DNA from: Paludibacteraceae bacterium
GTDB taxonomy: Bacteria > Bacteroidota > Bacteroidia > Bacteroidales > Paludibacteraceae
DNA: 64,000 bases
Assembly: GCA_017448345.1 (NCBI GenBank)
Contig: JAFSLP010000004.1
Coordinates: forward strand, 1-64,000
Direction of reading: 5' to 3'
Shown: positions 33,367 through 42,404 of the stretch, piece after piece
Layout: every line of letters starts with the position of its first letter
How positions within the stretch are numbered: the first letter of the stretch is position 1
Program-made: the position numbers and the translations under genes
Notes under the pieces: model-generated
What the model was told of the DNA's origin: nothing
Seen by the model: the letters and a program-made list of their open reading frames with translations, nothing else
Databases searched by the model: none

Positions 33367-34299
33367 ATGAAAAAATACGTTATCGGTATCGGCGAGGCGC
33401 TGTTTGACTGCCTGCCGGAAGGACGCAAACTGGGTGGCGCACCTGCCAATTTTGCATATCATGTCTCGCAGTTCGGCTTGAACGGATGTGCCGTCTCCGC
33501 TATCGGAGAGGATGAACTGGGACAGGAGATAGTGGATAAATTCACAGCTATTCATAATAGTCTTTCGACTTTCGACTTTCGACTTTCGACTGTTGAACAG
33601 CCGACCGGCACCGTCAAGGTTACACTTGATGACAAAGGCGTGCCGCAGTACGAGATATGCTTGGGTGTGGCTTGGGATAATATACCCCTTACGGACGAGA
33701 TGCTGGATATAGCCCGTCACGCACAGGCGGTCTGCTTCGGTTCGCTGGCGCAACGTTCGCCCAAAAGCCGTGAGACCATACAGGCTTTCCTTGATGCTAC
33801 GCCGGATGACACACTCCGCGTCTTTGACATCAACCTCCGCCAGCAATGGTACACCGCTGACGTCATTGCCGAGTCACTCAACCGCGCTAACATCCTCAAA
33901 ATCAACGATGAGGAACTGGATGTTGTCGCTACGATGCTCTTGGGCGAACCCTCTGTACCCGGTTCGCTCATTGCCGAAGATGCCGAAAAGACACGCCGCG
34001 TCTGCCGCGAACTCATCGCACGCTATGCGCTGGACATGGTCATCCTCACATGCGGTGCCATAGGCTCGTATGTCTTCACAGAGACCCGAGAGAGTTATGT
34101 GGCTACGCCAAAAGTACAAGTGGCGGATACCGTCGGAGCCGGAGACAGCTTCACTGCAACCTTCGTCGCGCAGCTGCTGCAGGGCAAAACCATTCCCGAG
34201 GCGCACCGGAAAGCCGTAGCTGTCTCTGCTTTCGTCTGCACACAGCATGGCGCCATGCCCATTCTACCCGAGGAACTGAAGAAATCGAATCAGCGTTAA
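33367..34299 (+). CDS. Fructokinase, PfkB family
   Basis: 310 residues. PfkB features: GEALFDCLPEGRKLGGAPAN at the N-terminus, KINDEELDVV, and the C-terminal signature VADTVGAGDSFTATF with the catalytic Asp in GAGDSF. It phosphorylates imported fructose, completing the fructan pathway (counterpart of BT1757). An in-frame insert of TTTCGAC words (33562-33597, encoding STFDFRLST) sits in the lid region. The 46-base gap to the permease is entirely AATTCGTAATTTTT words. Last gene of the fructan locus. Confidence 0.9.
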   Translation: MKKYVIGIGEALFDCLPEGRKLGGAPANFAYHVSQFGLNGCAVSAIGEDELGQEIVDKFTAIHNSLSTFDFRLSTVEQPTGTVKVTLDDKGVPQYEICLGVAWDNIPLTDEMLDIARHAQAVCFGSLAQRSPKSRETIQAFLDATPDDTLRVFDINLRQQWYTADVIAESLNRANILKINDEELDVVATMLLGEPSVPGSLIAEDAEKTRRVCRELIARYALDMVILTCGAIGSYVFTETRESYVATPKVQVADTVGAGDSFTATFVAQLLQGKTIPEAHRKAVAVSAFVCTQHGAMPILPEELKKSNQR

Positions 34300-34320
34300 T
34301 TCTGCATATCCCACCACAGA

Positions 34321-34353
34321 ATAACCATAGGATAACCATAAGATAACCATAGG
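34321..34353. repeat. Three 11-bp units (ATAACCATAGG)
   Basis: Three tandem units ATAACCATAGG/ATAACCATAAG/ATAACCATAGG just after the fructokinase stop. Same period as the CCCAATAAT arrays at 19371 and 48284 but a different word. No terminator-like hairpin is seen in this 217-base gap. Confidence 0.75.
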
Positions 34354-34446
34354 ATATTTGCAAAAAAGTGTAATTTTTGCGCTTTGTACTATATATATAC
34401 TTTGTATATATATACTTTCTTTCCTTTTCGCGCCCGGGAAAATAAA

Positions 34447-34478
34447 TTTGCGTATGTCAAATATTTTTCGTACCTTTG
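34447..34478 (+). promoter_or_regulatory. Promoter of proS
   Basis: TTTG at 34447-34450 (followed by CGTATG), 20-base spacer, TACCTTTG at 34471-34478. Confidence 0.9.
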
Positions 34479-34516
34479 CACCGCATTTGCAAAACAAGAC
34501 AAACAGATACAGATAC

Positions 34517-36031
34517 ATGGCAAATTTTCAGAAACTGACTCCTCGCGCAGAGGATTATTCGAAATGGTACAACGAGTTGGTTGTGAAAGCAGACTTGGCA
34601 GAGCAGAGCGCTGTACGCGGCTGTATGGTAATCAAACCCTACGGATACGCCATATGGGAGACTATTCAGGCAGAACTCGACCGGCGGTTCAAAGAGAAAG
34701 GGGTAAAGAACGCTTATTTCCCGCTGTTAATCCCGAAATCCTTCCTGAGCCGTGAGGCGGAACACGTGGAGGGTTTCGCCAAAGAGTGCGCCGTAGTGAC
34801 GCATCACCGTCTGATGAACGACCCGAACGGCAAAGGTGTGGTGGTGGACCCGCAAGCCAAATTGGAGGAAGAGCTGATTATCCGTCCGACATCGGAGACA
34901 ATCATCTGGAGCACATACAAGAACTGGATTTCGTCCTACCGCGACCTGCCTATTCTCTGCAACCAATGGTGCAACGTGATGCGGTGGGAGATGCGTACAC
35001 GGCTGTTCCTTCGTACGGCTGAGTTCCTGTGGCAAGAGGGTCATACGGCACATGCCACCAAAGAGGAAGCCGAGGATTATGCACGCCAGATGCTGGATGT
35101 ATATGCCGATTTTGCACAGAACGTGATGGCTATTCCTGTCGTCAAAGGTGTCAAATCCCCTAACGAGCGTTTCGCCGGTGCCCTGAACACCTACTGCATT
35201 GAGGCGATGATGCAGGACGGCAAGGCGTTACAAGCCGGAACCAGCCATTTCCTCGGACAGAACTTCGCCAAGAGTTTCGATGTGCAGTTCCTGACCAAAG
35301 AGAACAAATATGAGTATGTCTGGGCAACGTCATGGGGCGTTTCAACGCGTCTGATGGGTGCACTCATCATGACCCATTCGGACGATAACGGACTCGTTCT
35401 GCCGCCTCATCTGGCACCGATCCAAGTGGTTATCGTACCTATCTTCAAGAAACAGGACGATCTGGAGAAACTGCTGGTTAAACTGAACCCGATAGCGGAT
35501 GAGCTCAAAGCTCTCGGTATCCGCGTCAAGGTCGATACGGACGAGAAATACACGCCGGGATACAAGTTCGCTGACTATGAGCTCAAAGGTGTGCCGGTAC
35601 GTCTGGCTATGGGCGGACGCGATCTGGAGAACGGAACGATAGAGATTGCCCGTCGTGACACACAAAGCAAAGAGACCATTTCTATCGATGGAATCGCGGA
35701 AAAAGTGAAGAATCTGCTGGAGGAAATTCAGAAGAACCTGCTGCAGAAAGCCCTGCAGTTCCGCATCGCCAACACACGCGAGGTCAACAGTTACGAGGAG
35801 TTCAAAGAAGAGCTGAAGAAAGGCGGATTCCTCTTAGCCCACTGGGACGGCACACCGGAGACCGAACAGCGTATCAAGGACGAGACGAAAGCCACCATCC
35901 GCTGCATTCCGCTGGCAGACCTCGCCGACGGCACGAACGCAGACATCATCGCCCGCGCTTCCGAACCCGGCACCTGCATGGTGACAGGCAAACCGTCTGC
36001 CGGACGAGTGGTGTTCGCACTCAATTACTAA
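34517..36031 (+). CDS. proS: Prolyl-tRNA synthetase, archaeal/eukaryotic type
   Basis: 504 residues, charges tRNA-Pro with proline in the cytoplasm. Class II motifs are visible: [19 protein letters not shown], the motif 2 region RPTSETIIW and [20 protein letters not shown], and a C-terminal anticodon-binding domain. There is no inserted editing domain between motifs 2 and 3, as in the short ProS group; a free-standing editing protein is encoded at 62061. Start 34517 follows the promoter; the longer in-frame start at 34358 lies upstream of the promoter and is rejected. Confidence 0.95.
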   Translation: MANFQKLTPRAEDYSKWYNELVVKADLAEQSAVRGCMVIKPYGYAIWETIQAELDRRFKEKGVKNAYFPLLIPKSFLSREAEHVEGFAKECAVVTHHRLMNDPNGKGVVVDPQAKLEEELIIRPTSETIIWSTYKNWISSYRDLPILCNQWCNVMRWEMRTRLFLRTAEFLWQEGHTAHATKEEAEDYARQMLDVYADFAQNVMAIPVVKGVKSPNERFAGALNTYCIEAMMQDGKALQAGTSHFLGQNFAKSFDVQFLTKENKYEYVWATSWGVSTRLMGALIMTHSDDNGLVLPPHLAPIQVVIVPIFKKQDDLEKLLVKLNPIADELKALGIRVKVDTDEKYTPGYKFADYELKGVPVRLAMGGRDLENGTIEIARRDTQSKETISIDGIAEKVKNLLEEIQKNLLQKALQFRIANTREVNSYEEFKEELKKGGFLLAHWDGTPETEQRIKDETKATIRCIPLADLADGTNADIIARASEPGTCMVTGKPSAGRVVFALNY

Positions 36032-36058
36032 TTGGCATAATCTTTGCAGATAGCCCAT

Positions 36059-36664
36059 ATGATGAAGCGACTACTGCACATAGTATTGATAACCTCTTTC
36101 TTGTCCGCCTCCTTTACGGCGAGGGCAGGAGAGAGGTTATCAAGTCATTATATGGACTCCTGCATGATACGAATCAACGGCGGCGATACGCTCTATATGG
36201 CATGGCTGCACGAGGTATGGGTCTATCCTCCGCTGAAATTCAAAAACAAGAAGCAGGAGAAGTTCTACTGGCGGACGGTTCGGGATGTGAAGAAATGTCT
36301 GCCATACGCCAAGATGATTGCCAAAGACATGGAATACGCCGATACAGAGATGGCGAAAATAGAGGATCCCAAAGCACGCAAGAAATGGTGGCGCGCCTTT
36401 GAACGGCAGCTATTCAGGAAATACGAAAAAGATTTCCGGAACATGTACGCCAGCCAAGGGCGGATGCTGATGCTGCTGCTGGACCGCGAGACCGACAAGA
36501 CCAGTTACGAACTAATCAAGCAATACAAAAGCAAAGCCGCCGCCAACTGGTGGCAGTTCATTGCCAAGTTATTCAGGAATGACCTCAAAGAAGAATATGA
36601 CGCGACGGACAAAGACCGCATCATCGAACGGGTCATCAACCTTGTGGAAGCAGGTCAGTTATGA
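36059..36664 (+). CDS. Secreted DUF4294-like protein
   Basis: About 201 residues with a signal peptide ending in TARA. The middle is rich in Lys/Arg/Trp (EKFYWRTVRDVKKCLPYAK, KKWWRAFERQL) and the C-terminus helical. I recognise the pattern of the DUF4294 family of Bacteroidetes; function unknown. It starts 27 bases after proS at one of two adjacent ATG codons (36059, 36062) and probably shares its transcript. Confidence 0.7.
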   Translation: MMKRLLHIVLITSFLSASFTARAGERLSSHYMDSCMIRINGGDTLYMAWLHEVWVYPPLKFKNKKQEKFYWRTVRDVKKCLPYAKMIAKDMEYADTEMAKIEDPKARKKWWRAFERQLFRKYEKDFRNMYASQGRMLMLLLDRETDKTSYELIKQYKSKAAANWWQFIAKLFRNDLKEEYDATDKDRIIERVINLVEAGQL

Positions 36665-36679
36665 GCTGTCCGCCACAGT

Positions 36680-37051
36680 CTATCTGCCCATTTTCTCCTT
36701 CAGATGTTTATGTCCGGGACCTTCTTTGAGAATATCCCCTAACTCCTCACGCCTGCGGACGTAATAATCATGGCGCTTGGGATTCTCCGGGAACCAGCCG
36801 CGCAGCACACGCATTTCCTGCTGGAACACTTCGTGTATTCCCCAGAAACAGGAGAAGGCAAACGCGGCTGCAATAGTAGAGGCGATATAATTATCCAGAT
36901 ACAGAGACACACCTGTAAAAACAATGCCGGGAATAAAGAACCCCCACCATCCTTTCCTGCCGAAATAGTATTCCAGTTTGATAGTGACAGGATGGCAGAT
37001 GCCGATACTCAGAAAAACAGCTGCGCCTATTATTATTCCTGTAAAATTCAT
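36680..37051 (-). CDS. Small membrane protein, DUF4491-like
   Basis: 123 residues with three or four hydrophobic helices (FTGIIIGAAVFLSIG, WGFFIPGIVFTGVSLYL, IASTIAAAFAFSCFWG) and a charged C-terminal tail (PKRHDYYVRRREELGDI). It matches the DUF4491 type of inner-membrane protein in Bacteroidetes; no known function. Convergent with the preceding gene, only 15 bases apart, with no obvious terminator between. Confidence 0.7.
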   Translation of the reverse strand: MNFTGIIIGAAVFLSIGICHPVTIKLEYYFGRKGWWGFFIPGIVFTGVSLYLDNYIASTIAAAFAFSCFWGIHEVFQQEMRVLRGWFPENPKRHDYYVRRREELGDILKEGPGHKHLKEKMGR

Positions 37052-37071
37052 AATCCGTGTTATTTGAGACC

Positions 37072-37545
37072 TTACTTCATTGAAATGATTTTACCGGCAA
37101 AGCTGCAATTCTCATACGTGCCGTAATTGTTGGTAAAAACGAGCGAATCGGCACTGATATATCCGTTCAGATTAACAACCGGATAGCGGTTAAACGGTTT
37201 GCCGCCCATTGTAGGAATAACGGTTTCTGCGGAAAGGATGATGCGGTCGGCTGTACGCGTTGAGGAAATGCTGTCTATCGTCATGTCTATCGTCAGCGGC
37301 ATACGGGAAGAGAACCCCACTCCGTAAAGATTGATAGAGACGATGTTGCCTTCCTTTACAAAGGCTTCCGCACGGACGCTGTCCTGTGTGTACGACTCGG
37401 AAGGCACCTTGTTTGTTCCGATGACTTCGAAGAAAGTTGCTTTTGCAAACTCTTCTTTTTTCTGCTCTTCCGGGTTCACCGGAGTGTTGGTGTTGCAGGC
37501 AGCAAACATCGCCGCCATGGCAACAAAAGCGAATACTTTTTTCAT
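37072..37545 (-). CDS. Lipoprotein with calycin-like beta domain, function unknown
   Basis: 157 residues; signal ends in MFAAC, so a lipoprotein. The remainder looks all-beta (VSINLYGVGFSSRMPLTIDM, ADRIILSAETVIPTMGG), suggesting a small barrel of the kind common in Bacteroidales lipoproteins. No family is firmly recognised. Lies between the small membrane protein and the TonB receptor on the same strand, 20 and 46 bases from its neighbours, so co-transcription with the receptor is plausible. Confidence 0.7.
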   Translation of the reverse strand: MKKVFAFVAMAAMFAACNTNTPVNPEEQKKEEFAKATFFEVIGTNKVPSESYTQDSVRAEAFVKEGNIVSINLYGVGFSSRMPLTIDMTIDSISSTRTADRIILSAETVIPTMGGKPFNRYPVVNLNGYISADSLVFTNNYGTYENCSFAGKIISMK

Positions 37546-37591
37546 TAATCTGACTTTATTTTTTAGTTAATATAATAGTAGTAAGAGTAAG

Positions 37592-39898
37592 TTATATCGT
37601 GATTTTGAGCGTGGCTCCTAATTCCCTCGGTCTGCCTTTCTGCAGAAAATCATTGCCCATGGAGCGGAAATAAAACACATCATACTCCGTACCGGTGAGG
37701 TTCCTCGCCCATGCCTGCAGCTGCACATATTCCCATTCTATCGTCAGATAGGCTGAGAGCAGGAGATAGGGAGACTGCCGGCAGTCGTTCTGCTCATTCC
37801 AATAGACAGGTCCGGTCACATTCACTTGCGCAGCCAGCGAGAGAGCCTGCAGCCATTTGCGCCCCACCTTATACCCCGCTTGCGCAAGCAAGTGTATCGT
37901 ATGCTGGGGAGCATAGGGGATGAAATGACCGGAGTAATCGCCTATTCCATCGTTGAAATCGATGAAACGTGCATCTGTGAAGCCATATGAAGCATCCGTC
38001 AGACCTTGCCATTTTTCCCGATTCCATCGGTAGTGGAGTGCCGCTTCCGCGCCCCATACCCGCGACCGTGCGGCATTCGCCATCATACGTCCTGTGGTCT
38101 TGCCGTTGGGGAAGACCGTCACCTGCTGGTCGTAGCATTGGATATGAAACACATCCGCATCTATCTTCAGTCCCTCGACCAGCGTGAAATGTGCTCCGAG
38201 TTCAAAGGTCCACTCTTTCTCCGGCTTATATGCTGTTATCGCCACATCCGAGAAACGCGGGTCTGCTATATTGAGATGCATGCCCATGTCCGCAGCCAAG
38301 TCGGTCATCACTTTGTTTTGTGTAATCGTGCTGAATATCTGCGAATTATATCCGCCTGCTTTATATCCTTTGGCTGCATAGACATAGGCTGTCACCCACT
38401 CGTGTTCGTAGCTCACAGCCAAGCGCGGCAGTACTTGGAAGTAATGCGCATGCCGGGTACCCTCAATGCGCGTACTGACCCGTTCATAATCCTCCATCAG
38501 CAGCGTAAAACGATAGTCCACATCCGCCGTACTGAGATAGTCCATCTGCGTATATTCATAATCCAGCCGCAGCCCTGCATGTATATGCCATTGTCCCAAG
38601 CGGAAGTGGCTCTGGTGGTAGGCGGCAAGCCCTGCATTATACAGCCCGAAACGGCTCGGTATCGGCAGTGTAGAGTTACTGATAGTCAAGGAGTCATCGG
38701 GAAAAACCGTCCGGATGCCTTTGTTGGCATTCCCTAAAATCAGTTCCTCTATTCCCTGCCGCATAAAGGTCACCGGTGCCTGCATGCTATTGGTCTTGGC
38801 AAAGCAGCTGAGCCCTGCCTGCCAGTCGTAATGAAAAGTTGATAGTTGATTGTAGATAGTTGAAAGACTACCTGTCAGCAGCGCATCTGCTGTGCCATTA
38901 TGCTGCCGCTGAGTCTGGTGGAGAGTGAAGATATCATCCGGTGTATAATCCTGATCCATCCGCATGTCATCGCGCAGCAACTGATAGCTCGCTGCCAGTG
39001 AGAGGCGATAGTCTCCTTGGGTAAACTGAGCCCGAAGGCTCGGCAGAACCACCAGCCGCTCATAACCGGAAGGAGCATTATAGGCTATTTGTCCCGTTGA
39101 AACCGGAGCATATGGGAAGGCGCCCTGTTTCAACCAACCGGCATAGACCGTCCCTGTCACACGCCATGCGTCAGACGGCTTCCCGTCCAGCACCACCCGT
39201 CCGCCTGCCTGCTGACCATCATCCACTTTCTGCCCGTTGAAACCGTTGATATAGAACCCGTCTGTGCGCCGGTATTGCGCAGCAATCCCGAAACCAAACT
39301 TCCCATCTGCATCAGGTCTGTAGTACGACGCCTGTGCATGGATGGTGTTAGCCGTGGCATACCCTGCCTCTGCACGGACCTGCTGCGTCGTCAGGTCTAA
39401 CGGCTGGATAGTGCGTATCTCCATCACTCCGCCGGGCGAGTTACGGCCGTAGAGACTGCCTTGAGGACCACGTAACAATTCTATCCGTTTCACATCCTGC
39501 ATGGCGTGGTCGTACATGTTCTTGTCCAGCAGGGGAATACCGTCCACCACCATACCCAATACCGGTTCGTTGATCCGGCTGCCCATACCCCGGATATAGA
39601 TACTGCTGGTCATGGCGCTGCCGTAATCAGGCATATACACATTCGGGACCAGCGAACTGACATCTTTGGGAGCCACCACACGTGTCTCTTCTATCAGACG
39701 GCTGTCTATCGCGCTGATAGATGAAGGCTGCCTGCTGACCACATCCGCTATGCGCGAAACGGAGACCTCCACATCCGGCAAAGTGACAGTATCCGCCCAT
39801 GCCCCGTATGACGCCTCACCACCGGATGCCAGAGCGCTCCCGGCTCCTTCCACCGAGAGTGACAACAGACCATATAAAAAAAGTACCTTTGTACGCAT
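37592..39898 (-). CDS. TonB-dependent outer-membrane receptor
   Basis: 768 residues. Signal peptide, then plug domain (TLPDVEVSVSRIADVVSRQP, SIYIRGMGSRINEPVLG, RIELLRGPQGSLYGRNSPGG) and a beta-barrel ending in a Phe-rich strand region. This is the classical siderophore/haem/vitamin type, not SusC; there is no carboxypeptidase-like front domain and no SusD partner. A palindromic CTTAAG-rich control region precedes it (39939-39969), which fits nutrient-dependent control. A GTTGATA/GTTGAAA word insert lies in frame at 38834-38864. Start 39898 (MRTKVLF) gives the signal peptide; 39916 is in frame but overlaps the -7 box. The ligand cannot be told from sequence. Confidence 0.85.
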   Translation of the reverse strand: MRTKVLFLYGLLSLSVEGAGSALASGGEASYGAWADTVTLPDVEVSVSRIADVVSRQPSSISAIDSRLIEETRVVAPKDVSSLVPNVYMPDYGSAMTSSIYIRGMGSRINEPVLGMVVDGIPLLDKNMYDHAMQDVKRIELLRGPQGSLYGRNSPGGVMEIRTIQPLDLTTQQVRAEAGYATANTIHAQASYYRPDADGKFGFGIAAQYRRTDGFYINGFNGQKVDDGQQAGGRVVLDGKPSDAWRVTGTVYAGWLKQGAFPYAPVSTGQIAYNAPSGYERLVVLPSLRAQFTQGDYRLSLAASYQLLRDDMRMDQDYTPDDIFTLHQTQRQHNGTADALLTGSLSTIYNQLSTFHYDWQAGLSCFAKTNSMQAPVTFMRQGIEELILGNANKGIRTVFPDDSLTISNSTLPIPSRFGLYNAGLAAYHQSHFRLGQWHIHAGLRLDYEYTQMDYLSTADVDYRFTLLMEDYERVSTRIEGTRHAHYFQVLPRLAVSYEHEWVTAYVYAAKGYKAGGYNSQIFSTITQNKVMTDLAADMGMHLNIADPRFSDVAITAYKPEKEWTFELGAHFTLVEGLKIDADVFHIQCYDQQVTVFPNGKTTGRMMANAARSRVWGAEAALHYRWNREKWQGLTDASYGFTDARFIDFNDGIGDYSGHFIPYAPQHTIHLLAQAGYKVGRKWLQALSLAAQVNVTGPVYWNEQNDCRQSPYLLLSAYLTIEWEYVQLQAWARNLTGTEYDVFYFRSMGNDFLQKGRPRELGATLKITI

Positions 39899-39913
39899 AG
39901 CTGAAATTGCGTG

Positions 39914-39969
39914 CAAAAGTACAAATAAAAAGCGATATATTTCTTAAGAAATACTTAAGACTGTCTTAA
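39914..39969 (-). promoter_or_regulatory. TonB-receptor promoter with CTTAAG palindromes
   Basis: On the minus strand TACTTTTG (complement of 39914-39921) is a fair -7 box. No TTTG lies at the -33 position; instead that place is occupied by the perfect 14-bp palindrome ATTTCTTAAGAAAT (39939-39952), followed by TTAAGAC-T-GTCTTAA (39955-39969). A missing -33 box with a palindrome on it suggests dependence on a regulator. Confidence 0.6.
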
Positions 39970-39994
39970 ATCCCAACAAATAGGGATTGCGTTT

Positions 39995-40798
39995 TCATTC
40001 GTTGTTAGAAGGAGAGGAATAATTACGCCCGTAGGAACGGTAGGTGTCTTTTTCTATCTCTATCTCCGGTTCCGTCCAAGCGGTGAGCGGCGTGAGCTGC
40101 CATTCGATATATTTGATGGTCATGCCTCTTTCCAGCCATTGTTTTTCATAATGGGTCTGTAGTGCGCGGGCATCAAGAGCATTTACCATTTGGTCATTTA
40201 CCATTTGGTCATTGCCGTAGAGGTCATCCGTGGAACAGAGTACCGGATAGGGATTAAGCCGCAGCATTTCTTTCGTATAGGTATAGAGGAACGGGCTGTC
40301 CGTCTTGAGATGAATAATTCCCGTCGGTTTCATGATTTGCTGATACCGTTGCATAAAGAAGGTAGAGGTGAGACGTTTGGTGGCTTTCTTCATCTGCGGG
40401 TCACAGAAAGTAATCCAGATTTCATCGATTTCATCGGCACTGAAGAACGAGGTGATGAACTCGATATTGGTACGCAGGAACGCTACATTCTTCAGTCCTT
40501 CTGTCTCCGCCTGTTTGGCACCCGCCCACATGCGTGCTCCTTTGATATCCACGCCGATGAAGTTCTTGTCCGGGTATTTCTTCGCCAGACCTACCGTATA
40601 TTCCCCTCTGCCGCAGCCGAGCTCCAGCACGATAGGGTTGTCATTGTGGAAATACCGTTCATGCCAATGCCCTGCCAAGTCATTTACTATTTGACCATTT
40701 ACCACTTTTCCATTTTCATAGAACGCAGGCGTTCCAAACTGGAAGACATTGGAGAAAGTCTCCATCTCAGCGAACTTTTTCAGTTTATTCTTACCCAC
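39995..40798 (-). CDS. trmB: tRNA (guanine-N7)-methyltransferase
   Basis: 267 residues; makes m7G46 in tRNA using S-adenosylmethionine. The SAM-binding block VLELGCGRGEYTVGLAKK and IGVDIKGARMW are clear, with ITFCDPQMKK as the substrate loop and HLKTDSPFLYTYT near the end. It is longer than usual because of two in-frame word inserts (NGKVVNGQIVNDL near residue 35 and NDQMVNDQMVN near residue 200), built from ATTTACCATTTGGTC units. Confidence 0.93.
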   Translation of the reverse strand: MGKNKLKKFAEMETFSNVFQFGTPAFYENGKVVNGQIVNDLAGHWHERYFHNDNPIVLELGCGRGEYTVGLAKKYPDKNFIGVDIKGARMWAGAKQAETEGLKNVAFLRTNIEFITSFFSADEIDEIWITFCDPQMKKATKRLTSTFFMQRYQQIMKPTGIIHLKTDSPFLYTYTKEMLRLNPYPVLCSTDDLYGNDQMVNDQMVNALDARALQTHYEKQWLERGMTIKYIEWQLTPLTAWTEPEIEIEKDTYRSYGRNYSSPSNNE

Positions 40799-40859
40799 AA
40801 TATATCAATTCTTATCTCGTTTTGCTTGAACGATTATTGCTATGCAATTTTCGTAATTT

Positions 40860-41309
40860 TTAATTTGTAAGTACTTCTATTCCCACATCGGTCACGCCGC
40901 GAAGCAGTGAGTCCCGCATTCCGTGCCGGATCTCCATATGGTACACTCCCGTATCAGGGAACTGCAAGTGGTCTTCATACAGCACCGGCATCTCGATGAA
41001 ACCGTGGTTTTTGTCACCTAACCAGCGCCCTCTGTCATCGGCAAGATAGAACTCTATCGTGTCCCGCAGTCCGGCGTTGTCCATAAACAGCCACATGTTC
41101 TGATACGGATAGTTCTCCTTATGACGAACGTAGAGCAGCACCCGGTAGGAAGCGGCGGCATCGGTGACGGGATAGTCGAACGAGACCACTGAATCCATAT
41201 GCCAACTGCCCGATTTCATCGGTACAAACCGGGAATAGACAATGTCGCTACGGCAGGCGGAAAAAGCGACTGCCAAGAGCATCATTAATATCGCCGCATA
41301 GTTTCTCAT
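40860..41309 (-). CDS. gldH: Gliding-motility-type lipoprotein GldH
   Basis: 149 residues; lipoprotein signal ends in AFSAC. The body matches GldH: YSRFVPMKSGSWHMDSVVSF, YVRHKENYPYQNMWLF and GVYHMEIRHGMRD. GldH is needed for gliding and type IX secretion in Flavobacterium, but it is widely kept in non-gliding Bacteroidales, so motility should not be concluded. Start overlaps the stop of ricT (ATGA-type, four bases). Confidence 0.88.
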   Translation of the reverse strand: MRNYAAILMMLLAVAFSACRSDIVYSRFVPMKSGSWHMDSVVSFDYPVTDAAASYRVLLYVRHKENYPYQNMWLFMDNAGLRDTIEFYLADDRGRWLGDKNHGFIEMPVLYEDHLQFPDTGVYHMEIRHGMRDSLLRGVTDVGIEVLTN

Positions 41310-42394
41310 CTTTTAGGGCGTTGGGGTTTCTTTTTCTTCTTGTCAAAACGCGTCACGTCGCCGTGTCCGGTCTGGTAACCTATCTCAATAGCCGTTCCGC
41401 GTGTGCCGTCAAGCTGGTCCGGTTTCTCGCCGCGCCTGTTCATCGCTATAATCTCATTGGCTCGCGCGGCAGAAAGAGTGGTCAGGTTCGCCGCCATATG
41501 CTGGTCAGACGAATAGGTGACTTTCCCAGCCAAGGGGTCAGATGCAAAGAAATAGAAGGTTGCATCCTTCGTTTCCAACGGTATATTCCGGGAGGGAAGA
41601 TGTTTGGAAGCATCCTCATACACAGGCACTTCGTAGTTCAGACAGCATTTGAGTTTGGCGCACATGCCGGCGAGTTTCTGCGGGTTGGGAGAGATATTCT
41701 GCATACGTGCTGCTCCGGTACCGACCGACGAGAAATTGATAATCCATGTGGAGCAGCATAACTCCCGTCCGCACGGACCCGTTCCGCCGATGCGACCTGC
41801 CTCCTGACGGGCACCGATCTGCTTCATTTCCACACGGATACGGAATGTCTCGGCATACACTTTTATTAACTGGCGGAAATCGACACGGCCGTCAGCTATA
41901 TAGAAGAAGATGGCTTTCGACCCGTCGCCTTGGTATTCCACATCACCTATCTTCATCTCCAAGCCAAGCGATTTGGCAAGTTGCCGTGCACGAATCATCG
42001 TGTCCTGCTCACGGGCATGGGCTGCCGCTGCGCGTTCCAAGTCCGCCTCCGTGGCTATGCGGAGCACTTGGCGTATCTCATAACGCGAGGCGTCAATCTT
42101 GTTTTTCTTGATCTGCAGTTCCACCAGCTTGCCGGTGAGCACAACCTCACCCACGTCATAACCCGGGTTCGCCTCTACCACCACTTTGACGCCTTTCTCC
42201 AACGGCAGATGCTGGCTGTTATGGAAATAGCCCTTGCGCGTGTTCTTGAACTGCACTTCGATGAGGTCGGTCAACTGTGTATTCTCCGGCAGGTCCGACA
42301 ACCAGTCGCTGACCGGAAGCATATGCGTTGAGTTGCACTTGGTGGCTGCAGCACCCAGTTCCTCATGAAGATTTCCTACGGTATATTTTTTCAT
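41306..42394 (-). CDS. ricT: PSP1/RicT-family protein
   Basis: 362 residues with the PSP1 C-terminal domain. Conserved segments: VEANPGYDVGEVVLTG, EYQGDGSKAIFFYIADGRVDFR, and the cysteine cluster GPCGRELCCSTW plus GMCAKLKCCLNYE. The cysteine-rich segments bind an iron-sulfur cluster in the Bacillus RicT (YaaT) complex, which influences RNase Y and mRNA maturation. The role in Bacteroidetes is not established. Ends in a basic tail (KKKKKPQRPKR). Sits between holB and gldH in a tight same-strand cluster. Confidence 0.9.
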   Translation of the reverse strand: MKKYTVGNLHEELGAAATKCNSTHMLPVSDWLSDLPENTQLTDLIEVQFKNTRKGYFHNSQHLPLEKGVKVVVEANPGYDVGEVVLTGKLVELQIKKNKIDASRYEIRQVLRIATEADLERAAAAHAREQDTMIRARQLAKSLGLEMKIGDVEYQGDGSKAIFFYIADGRVDFRQLIKVYAETFRIRVEMKQIGARQEAGRIGGTGPCGRELCCSTWIINFSSVGTGAARMQNISPNPQKLAGMCAKLKCCLNYEVPVYEDASKHLPSRNIPLETKDATFYFFASDPLAGKVTYSSDQHMAANLTTLSAARANEIIAMNRRGEKPDQLDGTRGTAIEIGYQTGHGDVTRFDKKKKKPQRPKR

Positions 42395-42404
42395 TGTTTG
42401 TTTA

